A stretch of DNA of 52,357 bases. Source: an uncultured Bacteroidota bacterium. GTDB lineage: Bacteria > Bacteroidota > Bacteroidia > Bacteroidales > P3. Shown here one piece after another: positions 15,715 to 24,147 of the stretch (within the stretch, counting starts at the first letter, position 1; the number at the start of each line of letters is the position of its first letter). The notes beneath the pieces are model-generated. The model was not told the DNA's origin and made no database searches. It saw only the letters and a program-made list of their open reading frames with translations. The translations under genes and the position numbers were made by a program. Location of the stretch: the NCBI GenBank assembly GCA_902771735.1, contig CACXXO010000016.1, forward strand, positions 1-52,357, in the 5' to 3' direction.

Positions 15715-16653
15715 ATGAAAAAAATCCTCAGCCTCATTCTCATCGGCCTGATGACGGTCGGCGGCGGCGACGCCATGGCTCAGAACAAGAAGAAGAAAAG
15801 CAGCAAAAAACAAACTTCAATGTATGTTGAAGGACGTCAAAAGATTCGTGAGTCAGACTATGCCACCTTCGACAAATACACTAACTTCAGCACCAAAGAC
15901 AACAACGTGTATTTCTGCTCGTTCAACTATACCGACCTCCCCGGTCTCACCGTTGACCCCAATCCCAACTGGCCCGAGGAAATTCGCCCAATCATGAACT
16001 ATCTGGAGAAGGTATCGCGTGCCACGATGACCTTCTGCCCCATCTACGCCATCAACCCCGAAATCACAGACCATGCCCAGCGTGAGCAGCTTCACAAACA
16101 GGCCCGCGAAGAAGCCAAGGCATCTATCGACGCCTTCAACGACTGGAAAGCCAAGAAGAAGATGCGCAACAAGACCCAGTACAAAGTGGCCGAGGTCGAC
16201 TACCGCTATTTCAAAGGCGCCAATTTCTACAACGAGCAGCGAGGCGATGATATCATCCATGTTGGTGTGCTCATCTACCTCGGCAGCAAAAAAAACAACA
16301 TCTTCAGCACCGACACCACGGCACACACCTTCCCCGACATCAAATTCTTCCCCAATGACGCCACCATTGTCGAATCATGGGCACCCGTGCTTGACGATCT
16401 GGCAGACTATCTGAAGAACAACGACCGCAAAGGAGTGCTTCTCAGCGGCTACACCGATAATCAGGGTACCGAAGCCTACATTACCGGCCTTGCGCGCCAA
16501 CGCGCCATGGAGGTGAAGAAAGCCCTCCTGATGCGTGGCATCGACGCCTCGCGCATCGAGATTATCGCCAAAGGCGACGCCGACCCCATAGGCGACAACA
16601 GCACCTACGAAGGCCGAATCGCCAACAACCGCGTCAACATCAAGATTCAATAA
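15715..16653 (+). CDS. OmpA-family outer-membrane protein
   Basis: The predicted protein is 312 residues. A signal peptide ends at GGDAMAQ (cleavage near residue 22), followed by a lysine-rich linker. The middle region, residues about 40-200, is not recognised and has no beta-barrel pattern that I can see. Residues about 205-312 form an OmpA peptidoglycan-binding domain: IKFFPNDATI, LSGYTDNQGTEAYITGLARQ, RAMEVKKALLMRGIDASRIE and NRVNIKI. It probably binds diaminopimelate in the wall from the periplasm. It lies downstream of ftsE, nine bases before the next gene. Confidence 0.85.
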   Translation: MKKILSLILIGLMTVGGGDAMAQNKKKKSSKKQTSMYVEGRQKIRESDYATFDKYTNFSTKDNNVYFCSFNYTDLPGLTVDPNPNWPEEIRPIMNYLEKVSRATMTFCPIYAINPEITDHAQREQLHKQAREEAKASIDAFNDWKAKKKMRNKTQYKVAEVDYRYFKGANFYNEQRGDDIIHVGVLIYLGSKKNNIFSTDTTAHTFPDIKFFPNDATIVESWAPVLDDLADYLKNNDRKGVLLSGYTDNQGTEAYITGLARQRAMEVKKALLMRGIDASRIEIIAKGDADPIGDNSTYEGRIANNRVNIKIQ

Positions 16654-16662
16654 AGAGTGACA

Positions 16663-17616
16663 ATGTCGCTCACGAACAAAGAACGATACCGCCAACTTTG
16701 CGAGACAGAGGGGTCACGAATTCCTCTGTTTCTGCAATATTGGTGGATGGAGACCGTCTGCCAGGGCAAGCAGTGGGACGTGCTGTTGTGCGAGCACAAC
16801 GGAACAATCGTGGGCGCCCTCCCCTACCTCTACGGCAAAAAACTGGGCATGAAATACATTCTGCAACCCCAACTCACCCCCTGGAACGGCCCTTGGCTCG
16901 CCCACACCCTCGATTTCTCTGGCCGTCAAGCTACCTTGAGTGCCTTGGCAGCAGATTTGAATGACCAGAAGGCTCTACTGTGCATGCAGTGTTTCTCTCC
17001 CGAAATCACTGACTGGCAACCGTTTCATTGGAACGGATTCCGGCAGACGACACGCTACACATACCGATTCCCCTCCCTCGACAATCCCGACGCACTCTAT
17101 TCAGCGGCCCCAAGGATTCGCCGCCGTTACGACAAAGGAGTGGAAGCGGAATGCGTGGTCGACAAACAGTTGACAATCGACGAATTCATTCCTTTCCATA
17201 TCGACTACTACAAACGCCAAGGGCAGCGCGACCTCATACCTGAAGAACTGATGCGACGCGTGATAACCACCGCCTGCGGACGCAACCAAGGCCTCTTATG
17301 GGGTCTACGCCGACGCTCTGACAAAAACCTTGGCGACAGAAACGATTTGATGGCCGCATGGTTTGTAGCCTTTGACGACAATTGCGGCTGGTCGCTGCTG
17401 CTCGCCATCGGCAAAAAAGCCCCCAAAGGGTCCATGAGCTACCTTATGTGGCAAATGCTGAGACACCTCAGCACCCTGACACGAAGCTTCGACTTCGAGG
17501 GTGGCATGGATGCCAATCTGGCCTTTTTCTATAGCTCCTTCGGCACCATCCAGACTCCTTTCCACTGCGTCTACCAATCTCGAATCCCATTCCTTGATAG
17601 ACTGTTACGCCTATGA
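16663..17616 (+). CDS. FemAB/GNAT-like acyltransferase-fold protein
   Basis: This 317-residue cytoplasmic protein has the layout of the BioF2-like/FemAB group of GNAT-fold transferases: PLFLQYWWMETVCQGKQWDV and GALPYLYGKKLG at the N-terminus, then KGVEAECV, HIDYYKRQG, AAWFVAFDDNCGWSLLLA and SFDFEGGMDANLAFFYSSFG, the last being the typical acceptor-site segment. Substrates in this group are aminoacyl-tRNA, acyl-ACP or polysaccharide-linked groups, and none can be chosen here. I start at ATG 16663 rather than GTG 16657. Its stop overlaps the start of rlmH in ATGA, so the two are translationally coupled. Confidence 0.7.
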   Translation: MSLTNKERYRQLCETEGSRIPLFLQYWWMETVCQGKQWDVLLCEHNGTIVGALPYLYGKKLGMKYILQPQLTPWNGPWLAHTLDFSGRQATLSALAADLNDQKALLCMQCFSPEITDWQPFHWNGFRQTTRYTYRFPSLDNPDALYSAAPRIRRRYDKGVEAECVVDKQLTIDEFIPFHIDYYKRQGQRDLIPEELMRRVITTACGRNQGLLWGLRRRSDKNLGDRNDLMAAWFVAFDDNCGWSLLLAIGKKAPKGSMSYLMWQMLRHLSTLTRSFDFEGGMDANLAFFYSSFGTIQTPFHCVYQSRIPFLDRLLRL

Positions 17617-18086
17617 ATATCAAGTTAATAGTTGTATCCAAGACCGATATTCCCTACCTTCAGCAGGGCATCGACGAGTATGTTGGACGACTGAAACACT
17701 ATTGCGACTTCGAGATTGTGGTCATCCCGGCGTTGAAGAACCTTGGCAAAGCAACTCCCGACGAGATTAAGGAACGCGAAGGCCAACTGATACTTAAACA
17801 ATTAGAAAAAGTAGATACCTCTGTGCTACTCGACGAACATGGCCGAGAATACACTTCAGTAGGGTTTTCCGAATACTTGCAGAAACAAATGAATGCCGGC
17901 ACACGGACGCTAGCATTCGTCATCGGCGGCGCTTTTGGATTTTCATCCGCCGTCTATGCCGCAGCCAACCACAAAATCTCCCTGTCACAGATGACTTTCA
18001 ACCATCAGATGGTGCGACTCTTCTTCACAGAACAACTCTACCGCGCCTTCACCATCCTGCGGCATGAGAAATACCACAATGAATAG
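17613..18086 (+). CDS. rlmH: 23S rRNA pseudouridine-1915 N3-methyltransferase
   Basis: This 157-residue SPOUT enzyme methylates pseudouridine 1915 of 23S rRNA on assembled 70S ribosomes. Conserved features are GIDEYVGRLKHYCDFEIV, LLDEHGREYTSVGFSEYL, FVIGGAFGFSSAV (the SAM-binding knot, around residues 105-117) and the C-terminal LRHEKYHNE, where the final basic and acidic residues contact rRNA. The length equals the family norm. It overlaps the upstream gene by four bases and converges with the next gene, leaving only two bases between stops. Confidence 0.96.
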   Translation: MNIKLIVVSKTDIPYLQQGIDEYVGRLKHYCDFEIVVIPALKNLGKATPDEIKEREGQLILKQLEKVDTSVLLDEHGREYTSVGFSEYLQKQMNAGTRTLAFVIGGAFGFSSAVYAAANHKISLSQMTFNHQMVRLFFTEQLYRAFTILRHEKYHNE

Positions 18087-18088
18087 TC

Positions 18089-18502
18089 CTACAAACTTTT
18101 CGGGACAAAATCAACGATGGCAAACTGCTCGTCAAAGCTAATGTCCTTCAAGGTAACATGGTCGAAGAGCGAGCCTGCTTGAGCATTCTTACTGAGGTCG
18201 AGACGAATACGGTTGTCGGGGAGAATATCTATCATGTCACCCCCGGGTTGACTTTTGGCATGGTTGAGGGCTGTTTTCACCATAAAATCGATACCCATGC
18301 CTCCGTTGTAGGAGAGAACAATGCCCCTTTCGTCAACCTGCTCCACATTAAGATCGATACCCACACTGGCACTCTTGACAAACATGTTTACTTCGTAGGC
18401 GATGCGAACAGTATGCGGCCCACCATACATGATAGGCAGGCTACGGCCAGCCTTTTTCTCAATTAAATCACTTATTTCCTGATAGGTAAGTCTGAATTGC
18501 AT
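18089..18502 (-). CDS. Small conserved protein of unknown function downstream of a LytTR regulator
   Basis: This soluble protein has 137 residues without signal peptide or membrane segment. It is predicted to be mixed alpha/beta, with a helix at LTYQEISDLIEKKAGR and strands around IAYEVNMFVKSASVGIDLNV. No family is recognised. Codon use matches the core genome. It begins 27 bases after the LytTR regulator stop on the same strand, so the two form an operon and may act together. Its role is unknown. Confidence 0.6.
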   Translation of the reverse strand: MQFRLTYQEISDLIEKKAGRSLPIMYGGPHTVRIAYEVNMFVKSASVGIDLNVEQVDERGIVLSYNGGMGIDFMVKTALNHAKSQPGGDMIDILPDNRIRLDLSKNAQAGSLFDHVTLKDISFDEQFAIVDFVPKSL

Positions 18503-18529
18503 AAATAGGTTTTGTTTATTAGAAAAAAT

Positions 18530-19420
18530 TTAAAGATTCACCGGTGAAACATTGTCGGAGGAGAAGAAAGCCGTCACATCCGAAGTATAACTCTTCGAGA
18601 CGGGGATGGTCTTGGCCGTGGTGGCCAATTCAAGCACCAATCCCGACCGCTCTTTGCGCATAAGCTTCACATTGGCAACATTGACCATGTAGCCGCGATG
18701 GCAACGCAAAAGACCCATGCCAGAATACTCCTTCTCCAAGTCTTTCAACGAGTTGTGCAGGATAAACATATCCTCCTTGTCTCCGTTGATATAATGTATA
18801 TTGGCATAGTTGTCGGCTGCCTCAATATAAAGTACATTGGCAAAGCGCGTAGAGAACGCCAGGCGTCCACCTTTGTCGTAAAAGTTGATACTCTGTTCGG
18901 TAGGGACAGCCTGACTCTCCAATGTGAAGCGTCGTCGCGTGGCAACAAGTTCACTGCGCAACTCTCGCAGACGGAATGAGAGATAAGCTATCACATAGGG
19001 AATCAAGAACACCGATACAATACCAAGCAAAATGTCACCAGCCAATGGCGCCAACTTGACAGGGCCTCCACCACTGAGGCTCCAAGCCATCAATGTCGCC
19101 ACCGCCACACAAAGAATCAATTCGACAAACATCCACACCGACAAAGCATAGAGAGCCAACTCCTTACGAGAAGACACCCACACCAACAGCGCCCTGCTCA
19201 ATGCTACCACCGCAAAACCGCACACACTCATCAACGAAAGCTGCGCCAATGGCGAAAGACGAGTGGTCTGTGTGGTAAACTCGAGCATACTCATTGGTTG
19301 GACAAAAACAACTATAATAACAGTCATGAGAAACGACAGAGCCAAGAAAAGCAAATTTGCCTCCTTCGAAGTCAAAAACCGGACGATTGCCGGCAAATTT
19401 AAAGTTTGGTCAGTATTCAT
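18530..19420 (-). CDS. Membrane-bound LytTR transcription regulator
   Basis: The predicted protein is 296 residues. The N-terminal half has four hydrophobic helices (about 23-41, 58-82, 88-115 and 127-150). A linker helix follows, and residues 185-290 form a LytTR DNA-binding domain (VLYIEAADNYANIHYINGD, HNSLKDLEKEY, LLRCHRGYMVNVANVKLM, IPVSKSYTSDV). No receiver or kinase domain is present, so it is a one-component membrane sensor. LytTR proteins usually bind direct repeats spaced by about two helical turns, and such repeats lie immediately upstream at 19436-19495. Autoregulation or control of the divergent fab genes is therefore plausible. Confidence 0.85.
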   Translation of the reverse strand: MNTDQTLNLPAIVRFLTSKEANLLFLALSFLMTVIIVVFVQPMSMLEFTTQTTRLSPLAQLSLMSVCGFAVVALSRALLVWVSSRKELALYALSVWMFVELILCVAVATLMAWSLSGGGPVKLAPLAGDILLGIVSVFLIPYVIAYLSFRLRELRSELVATRRRFTLESQAVPTEQSINFYDKGGRLAFSTRFANVLYIEAADNYANIHYINGDKEDMFILHNSLKDLEKEYSGMGLLRCHRGYMVNVANVKLMRKERSGLVLELATTAKTIPVSKSYTSDVTAFFSSDNVSPVNL

Positions 19421-19435
19421 TTATTGTATATTCTA

Positions 19436-19495
19436 CCCAAAATAATCAATTTTCGCCCAAAATAACGCCTTTTCACCCATATTATTGTGCATTTT
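19436..19495. promoter_or_regulatory. Three direct repeats phased at 20 bases, candidate LytTR operator
   Basis: CCCAAAATAA occurs at 19436 and 19456, and a related CCCATATTAT at 19476, each exactly 20 bases apart (about two DNA turns). The block sits in the divergent gap, 15 bases upstream of the LytTR start and 70 bases before fabH. Repeat arrangement and neighbour fit LytTR binding, but the consensus for this protein is unknown. Confidence 0.55.
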
Positions 19496-19564
19496 ACTTA
19501 AATTAACTTTTATATTTAGTTTTTTTAACGTTTCTTTGCAGCCCGAAAATTAATAAAATTTAAC

Positions 19565-20527
19565 ATGAAAATATTAGGAACTGGAAGTGCTCTACCGAAA
19601 AAAGTCGTGACGAACGACATGCTGTCGGAGTTTCTCGACACCAGCGACGAATGGATTACAACAAGGACAGGAATCAAAACACGTCATATCATCGCCGACG
19701 AAAGATTTGAAGACCTCGCCACCGAAGCAGCAGGCCGCGCCATCGACGCCGCAGGCCTCTGCCCCGACGACATCGATTTCATTGTCTGCTCCAATGTATC
19801 CAACCTTTTCATCACCCCTCACCTCTCCAGCATCATCATGGGCAACCTCGGAATGAAAGGCCCCAACTGCCCCACCATGGACGTCAATGCAGCCTGTGTG
19901 GGCTTTGTGCAAAGCCTCGACGTCTGCGACGCGCTCCTCGCCACCGGCCGTGCCAAACATATCCTTTTGGTGGCCGCCGAGGAATGCACCCGATTCTGCG
20001 ACTGGAACGACCGCAACTGCGCAGTCCTCTTTGGCGATGGTGCTGCAGCCGTGGTGCTTGGCAAAGGCGACAGCCTCATTGCCAGCAAGATAACCACCGT
20101 CCCCATGCCCGACGTCATCGTTTATCAGAATCCCATGGAGGCCACCCCCTTCGAGACCCACGAGGGCATAGACACCCACAATGCACTGGTAATGAAAGGC
20201 CGTGAGGTATTCCGAATGGCTGTCACTTCGGCCGCACGCGACATCTCCAGCGTGACCGCCAGCGCAGGCCTCACCCTCGAGGACATCGACCATTTCCTTC
20301 TTCACCAGGCCAACCTCCGCATCAATGAAGCCATCCGCGAGAACCTCCACCAACCCCAGGAGAAATTCCCCACCAACGTGCAACGCCTCGGCAACACCAG
20401 CTCGGCCAGCATCCCCTTGCTGCTCGACGAAGGTGTGCGCGAAGGCAAAATCAAGCGCGGCGACACCATCCTCATGAGCGCTTTCGGCGCCGGATTCGTC
20501 TCAGGCATCGTCATTTTAAAATATTAA
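19565..20527 (+). CDS. fabH: 3-oxoacyl-ACP synthase III
   Basis: This 320-residue condensing enzyme starts fatty acid synthesis by joining acetyl-CoA (or a branched acyl-CoA) to malonyl-ACP. The triad is complete: Cys111 in NAACVGF, His247 in FLLHQANLRINEAI, Asn277 in RLGNTSSASIP. The N-terminus has DEWITTRTGIKTRH. Length and motifs are standard. It is the first of four FAS II genes (fabH, fabF, fabZ, fabG). The gene before it is divergent, so control is from the shared region, which holds a near-consensus box TTTCTTTG close to 19535. Confidence 0.95.
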   Translation: MKILGTGSALPKKVVTNDMLSEFLDTSDEWITTRTGIKTRHIIADERFEDLATEAAGRAIDAAGLCPDDIDFIVCSNVSNLFITPHLSSIIMGNLGMKGPNCPTMDVNAACVGFVQSLDVCDALLATGRAKHILLVAAEECTRFCDWNDRNCAVLFGDGAAAVVLGKGDSLIASKITTVPMPDVIVYQNPMEATPFETHEGIDTHNALVMKGREVFRMAVTSAARDISSVTASAGLTLEDIDHFLLHQANLRINEAIRENLHQPQEKFPTNVQRLGNTSSASIPLLLDEGVREGKIKRGDTILMSAFGAGFVSGIVILKY

Positions 20528-20568
20528 TTCAGTATAATTATAATTTAGTAGAATACAATATTAATAAT

Positions 20569-21813
20569 ATGAATAAAGTATACATCACCGGTGTTGGGTG
20601 CATCACCCCCATCGGAAACGACATCGAGACGCTGTGGAACAACCTCGTCAATGGTTTCTGCGGCATTGACTTCATTACCAAGCTCGACACCACCGACCTG
20701 CCGGTGAAAGTTGCCGCCGAGGTGAAAGACTTCCATCCGGAGAACTATGGCATCGACCGCAACATGATCCGCCACAACGACATCTACGCCCTCTACGCCC
20801 TCGCCGCCGCCGCCCAAGCCATGGCCGACAGCGGACTGAAGGTAGGCGAGGACGTCGACCCACGCCGTCTCGGCGTAGCCATCGGCAGCGGCATCGGCGG
20901 CATCCAGACCTTCGAGCGCGAACATGCCAATCGCATGCAGTACGGCCTCCGTCGCATTTCACCGCTCTTCATCCCAGAGATGATTGGCAACATCGCCGGT
21001 GGCAACGTGGCCATCACCTACAACGCCCAAGGCCCCAACCTGCCCGTTGTAACAGCTTGTGCCACAGGCACCCACTCCGTAGGCGAAGCCTATCGCCTCA
21101 TCCGCGAGGGGCGCGCCGACGCCGTCATCACCGGCGGTGCCGAAGCCGCCGTCTGTGGCATGGCCATCGGAGGCTTTGCCAACATGAAAGCCCTCACCAC
21201 CAGCGACGACCCCATGGCTGCCTCGTTGCCTTTCGACAGCCGCCGCCACGGCTTCGTCCTCGGCGAAGGCTCCGGCATCCTCATCCTTGAGAGCGAGGAA
21301 CTTGTGAAGAAACGCGGTGCAAAGACCTATGCCGAAGTCTGCGGTTACGGCAACACCTGCGACGCCCACCACTACACAGCCCCCCACCCCGAGGGACGCG
21401 GCGCCGCCGAGTCGATGCGTCTGGCCCTCGAAGAGGCTGGCTACAAAGCTGGTGAGAAACTGTATATCAATGCCCACGGCACCGGCACTCCTCTCAATGA
21501 CAAGGGAGAGACCTTAGCCATCAAGAAAGCCCTCGGCGAGGAAGAGGCACGCAAAGCCGTCATCAGCAGCACCAAATCGATGCACGGCCACATGCTGGGC
21601 GCCACCGGAGCTGTCGAGCTGATTATCAGCGCTCTTGCACTGAAGAACGGCATCGTACCCCCGACCGTCCACCTCGACTCGCCCGACCCCGAATGCGACC
21701 TCGACTACACGCCCAACAAGGCCCGCCAGTTCCAGGCCGACATCGCCATCAGCAACACCTTCGGCTTCGGCGGCCAGAACGCCACAGTGGCACTGCGTGC
21801 AATCAAAAAATAA
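20569..21813 (+). CDS. fabF: 3-oxoacyl-ACP synthase II
   Basis: This 414-residue elongating ketosynthase has the Cys-His-His site: Cys164 in VTACATGTHS, then NAHGTGTPLNDKGET and KSMHGHMLGATGAVE. The N-terminus VYITGVGCITPIGNDIETLW and the C-terminal SNTFGFGGQNA are typical of KAS II. It lies 41 bases after fabH on the same strand. Unusually, no acyl carrier protein gene is found between fabH and fabF or elsewhere in the cluster. Confidence 0.95.
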   Translation: MNKVYITGVGCITPIGNDIETLWNNLVNGFCGIDFITKLDTTDLPVKVAAEVKDFHPENYGIDRNMIRHNDIYALYALAAAAQAMADSGLKVGEDVDPRRLGVAIGSGIGGIQTFEREHANRMQYGLRRISPLFIPEMIGNIAGGNVAITYNAQGPNLPVVTACATGTHSVGEAYRLIREGRADAVITGGAEAAVCGMAIGGFANMKALTTSDDPMAASLPFDSRRHGFVLGEGSGILILESEELVKKRGAKTYAEVCGYGNTCDAHHYTAPHPEGRGAAESMRLALEEAGYKAGEKLYINAHGTGTPLNDKGETLAIKKALGEEEARKAVISSTKSMHGHMLGATGAVELIISALALKNGIVPPTVHLDSPDPECDLDYTPNKARQFQADIAISNTFGFGGQNATVALRAIKK

Positions 21814-21854
21814 GAATCAAGAATTTAGCGTTAAGAATCAAAGATCTATAAGTC

Positions 21855-22289
21855 ATGGAAATACTTAACAGAGACGAAATCAAGACCTTCCTGCCGCACC
21901 GCGAGCCCATGCTGCTCGTCGACGACGTCACCATGGAAGGCGACACCGCCATTGCCCACTACCACGTGCGTGGCGACGAATTCTTCCTGCAGGGCCACTT
22001 CCCCGGCAACCCCATCGTGCCGGGTGTCATCCTCTGCGAAATCATGGGCCAGTCAATGTGCATCCTCGTGCGCGACGAACTCGCCGCCGGCCGCATCCCG
22101 CTCTACAGCGGCATCAAGGAGGCACGCTTCCGCCAGCCCGTCAAACCCGGCGACACCATCGAGATCCGCGGCCGCATCACCGACCGCCGCAGCCTCATCT
22201 TCCATGCCGAAGCCGAGGCCAAAGTCAACGGCAAGACAGCCGTCAAAGGTGTCCTGTCATTTGCTCTGATCGATAACCCCAACAAATAA
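21855..22289 (+). CDS. fabZ: 3-hydroxyacyl-ACP dehydratase
   Basis: This 144-residue hotdog-fold enzyme removes water from 3-hydroxyacyl-ACP. The catalytic pair is His48 in GHFPGNPIVPGV and Glu62 in LCEIMGQ, with FLPHREPMLLVDDV at the N-terminus. The length is typical for FabZ. It is the third gene of the FAS II cluster, 41 bases after fabF and seven bases before fabG. In many Bacteroidota FabZ is fused to LpxC; here it stands alone, which supports a role in this cluster. Confidence 0.93.
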   Translation: MEILNRDEIKTFLPHREPMLLVDDVTMEGDTAIAHYHVRGDEFFLQGHFPGNPIVPGVILCEIMGQSMCILVRDELAAGRIPLYSGIKEARFRQPVKPGDTIEIRGRITDRRSLIFHAEAEAKVNGKTAVKGVLSFALIDNPNK

Positions 22290-22296
22290 AAGAACC

Positions 22297-23043
22297 ATGG
22301 AACTGTTAAAAGATAAAATCGCCCTCGTGACCGGTGGCTCGAGAGGCATCGGAAAACGTACCGCCACCCTCTTCGCCGAAGAAGGCGCCACCGTCATCTT
22401 CACCGACATTCAAGAGAACGACGCCAGCCGCGAGACCCTCGCCGAGCTGCAGAAACACAGCCCCCGTTCGATGTTCATTGCCTCGAACGCCGCCGACTAC
22501 GACGCCACCGTCCAGGTCGCCGAAACCGTGCAGAAAACCTTCGGACGCCTCGACGTCCTCGTCAACAACGCCGGCATAACGCGCGACAACCTGCTGCTCC
22601 GCATGCAGCCCAAAGACTGGGACCTCGTCCTCGAAGTCAACCTCCGCTCCGTCTTCAACTTCTGCAAAGCCTTCGCCCCCATGATGTTGAAACAGCGCAG
22701 CGGCTCCATCATCAACACCTCGTCGGTGGTGGGAGTCAACGGCAATGCCGGCCAGTGCAACTACTCGGCCTCCAAGAGCGGCATCCTGGGCTTCACCAAG
22801 AGCCTTGCCAAGGAGCTGGGTTCGCGCAACATCCGTTGCAACGCCATCGCCCCCGGATTCATCGAGACCGTCATGACCCAGCAGCTCCCCGAGGACGTCC
22901 GCAAAGGCTGGATGGACGACATCCCCCTGCACCGCGGCGGCACCGAACTCGACGTGGCCAAGACCTCCCTCTACCTCGCCTCCGACCTCTCCCAGTACAT
23001 CACCGGACAGGTCATCTGCGTCGACGGAGGACTTTCGCTCTAA
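22297..23043 (+). CDS. fabG: 3-oxoacyl-ACP reductase
   Basis: This 248-residue short-chain dehydrogenase reduces 3-oxoacyl-ACP with NADPH. Motifs in order are VTGGSRGIGKRTA (cofactor binding), NNAGIT, a catalytic Ser in INTSSVVG, Tyr156 and Lys160 in YSASKSG, and GQVICVDGGLSL at the C-terminus. It completes the reduction and dehydration half of the cycle encoded by this cluster. An enoyl reductase is not present nearby. A strong hairpin follows the stop. Confidence 0.94.
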   Translation: MELLKDKIALVTGGSRGIGKRTATLFAEEGATVIFTDIQENDASRETLAELQKHSPRSMFIASNAADYDATVQVAETVQKTFGRLDVLVNNAGITRDNLLLRMQPKDWDLVLEVNLRSVFNFCKAFAPMMLKQRSGSIINTSSVVGVNGNAGQCNYSASKSGILGFTKSLAKELGSRNIRCNAIAPGFIETVMTQQLPEDVRKGWMDDIPLHRGGTELDVAKTSLYLASDLSQYITGQVICVDGGLSL

Positions 23044-23062
23044 ACAACAGAAAACCAACATC

Positions 23063-23096
23063 AATAGGCGCCCGCGCATTCGCGCGGGCGCCTATT
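23063..23096 (+). terminator. Strong GC hairpin after fabG
   Basis: A perfect 15-base stem (AATAGGCGCCCGCGC with its complement, 23063-23077 and 23082-23096) has the loop ATTC. The sequence that follows (GCTATATAG) has no T-run, so it may be a weak or factor-assisted terminator or an mRNA-stabilising end. Confidence 0.7.
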
Positions 23097-23107
23097 GCTA
23101 TATAGTA

Positions 23108-23182
23108 AGTGCCAAACACCTATCAACCAGTAACCAACGCCCTACCAACTCCTACCACGGTAGGAGTTGGTAGGGCGTTGGT
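23108..23182 (-). repeat. Oriented palindromic element, copy B (reverse orientation)
   Basis: Perfect 24-base arms (23133-23156 and 23159-23182) centre on AC with the CCTACCAACTCCTACC core. The outer arms read ACGCCC/GGGCGT where copy A has ACTCCC/GGGAGT, a paired change. The tail, read on the minus strand, is TTACTGGTTGATAGGTGT, matching copy A. Confidence 0.9.
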
Positions 23183-23238
23183 AGGGTCATCGTAGGTCCT
23201 TCATCCCTACATTATGGATAGGGTCTCTTAACATTTTT

Positions 23239-23269
23239 TTTGCCGAATGGGAGAATTGTCGTATTTTTG
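23239..23269 (+). promoter_or_regulatory. Promoter of the nitroreductase gene
   Basis: TTTG (23239-23242) is followed after exactly 19 bases by TATTTTTG (23262-23269), matching the Bacteroidota -33/-7 pattern. The ATG is 27 bases downstream. Confidence 0.8.
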
Positions 23270-23295
23270 CATTTCAAACCTGAATTCAAAGAACA

Positions 23296-24045
23296 ATGGA
23301 AATGAATGCTATAGACGTGATGCTGCAGCATCGGTCGATAAGGAAATTCGCTTCGGAGAAGGTCGACCCGAAGCTTTTGGAAGAGATTGTGAACTGTGGC
23401 CTGCGTGCCTCGAACACCGGCAACATGCAGCTCTACAGCGTGATAGCCACCGAGAAAGAGCCTCTGCGCACGGAGTTGTGCCAGTTGCATTTCGGGCAGT
23501 GTGCGTCGGCTCCGATGTTCCTGACGGTATGCGTCGACGTGAACCGCTATCATCACTACTGCCGCGTGAACGGCTGCGACGAGCCCTACGGCAACCTGCT
23601 GTGGTTCATCTCGGCTTTGGTCGACGCCTCGCTCTTCGCCCAGAACCTCTGCCTCGCCGCCGAGTCCAAAGGGCTGGGGTTCTGCCATCTGGGCACTGTC
23701 AACTATAACACGAAAAAGATTGCCGAGCTGCTGCAATGCCCCAAGGGCGTGGTACCGGTCATCGCGCTGGCCTTGGGCCATCCTGCCGAGGAAGGCCGCC
23801 TGAGCGAGCGCCTTGGCTGCGACGCCGTGCTGCACAGCGAAGTCTACCACGATCCCTCCGACGAGGAAATTGCCAGCACCCACGCCGTGCGCGACAACGA
23901 CCCCTTCAACCAACAAATGGTCAAGGAGAACGGCACTCGCAACTACTGCGAGATTTTCACCACCAAACGCTATCCCCGCGCCATGAACGAGGCCGTCAGT
24001 GCCGACCTCCTCGCCTTCCTCCGGGAATCAGGTTTTGGGTTATAG
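23296..24045 (+). CDS. Nitroreductase-family NAD(P)H flavoprotein
   Basis: This 249-residue FMN enzyme of the NfsA/FRP branch has the characteristic N-terminus MLQHRSIRKFASEKVDPKLL, then GLRASNTGNMQLYSVI and SAPMFLTVCVDVNRY. LAAESKGLGFCHLGTVNYN marks the usual dimer and flavin region, and PVIALALGHPAE the following strand. Such enzymes reduce nitro compounds, quinones or flavins; the natural substrate is not clear. The start is ATG 23296; ATG 23302 is also possible. It is monocistronic, with its own promoter and with the next gene also preceded by a promoter. Confidence 0.85.
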   Translation: MEMNAIDVMLQHRSIRKFASEKVDPKLLEEIVNCGLRASNTGNMQLYSVIATEKEPLRTELCQLHFGQCASAPMFLTVCVDVNRYHHYCRVNGCDEPYGNLLWFISALVDASLFAQNLCLAAESKGLGFCHLGTVNYNTKKIAELLQCPKGVVPVIALALGHPAEEGRLSERLGCDAVLHSEVYHDPSDEEIASTHAVRDNDPFNQQMVKENGTRNYCEIFTTKRYPRAMNEAVSADLLAFLRESGFGL

Positions 24046-24097
24046 GTTGTTATGTGCCATGGAAAAACTTTTTTTTCGCCATGTCGGGAAAAATGTG

Positions 24098-24105
24098 TAC
24101 TTTTG
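24098..24105 (+). promoter_or_regulatory. -7 box of the first acyl-CoA ligase gene
   Basis: TACTTTTG matches TAnnTTTG, with a TTCG near 24075-24078 in the -33 position, 19 bases upstream. The start codon follows 42 bases downstream. Confidence 0.65.
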
Positions 24106-24147
24106 CATTTTAAAACATTTTAATAATTTTTCATAAAAAATTACAAA

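Noticed and set aside
19565-23043. Specialised polyene or polyketide cluster at the fab genes
   Set aside because: The four genes are single-domain FAS II enzymes with standard sites; no chain-length factor, acyl carrier, ligase or glycosyltransferase is in the cluster.
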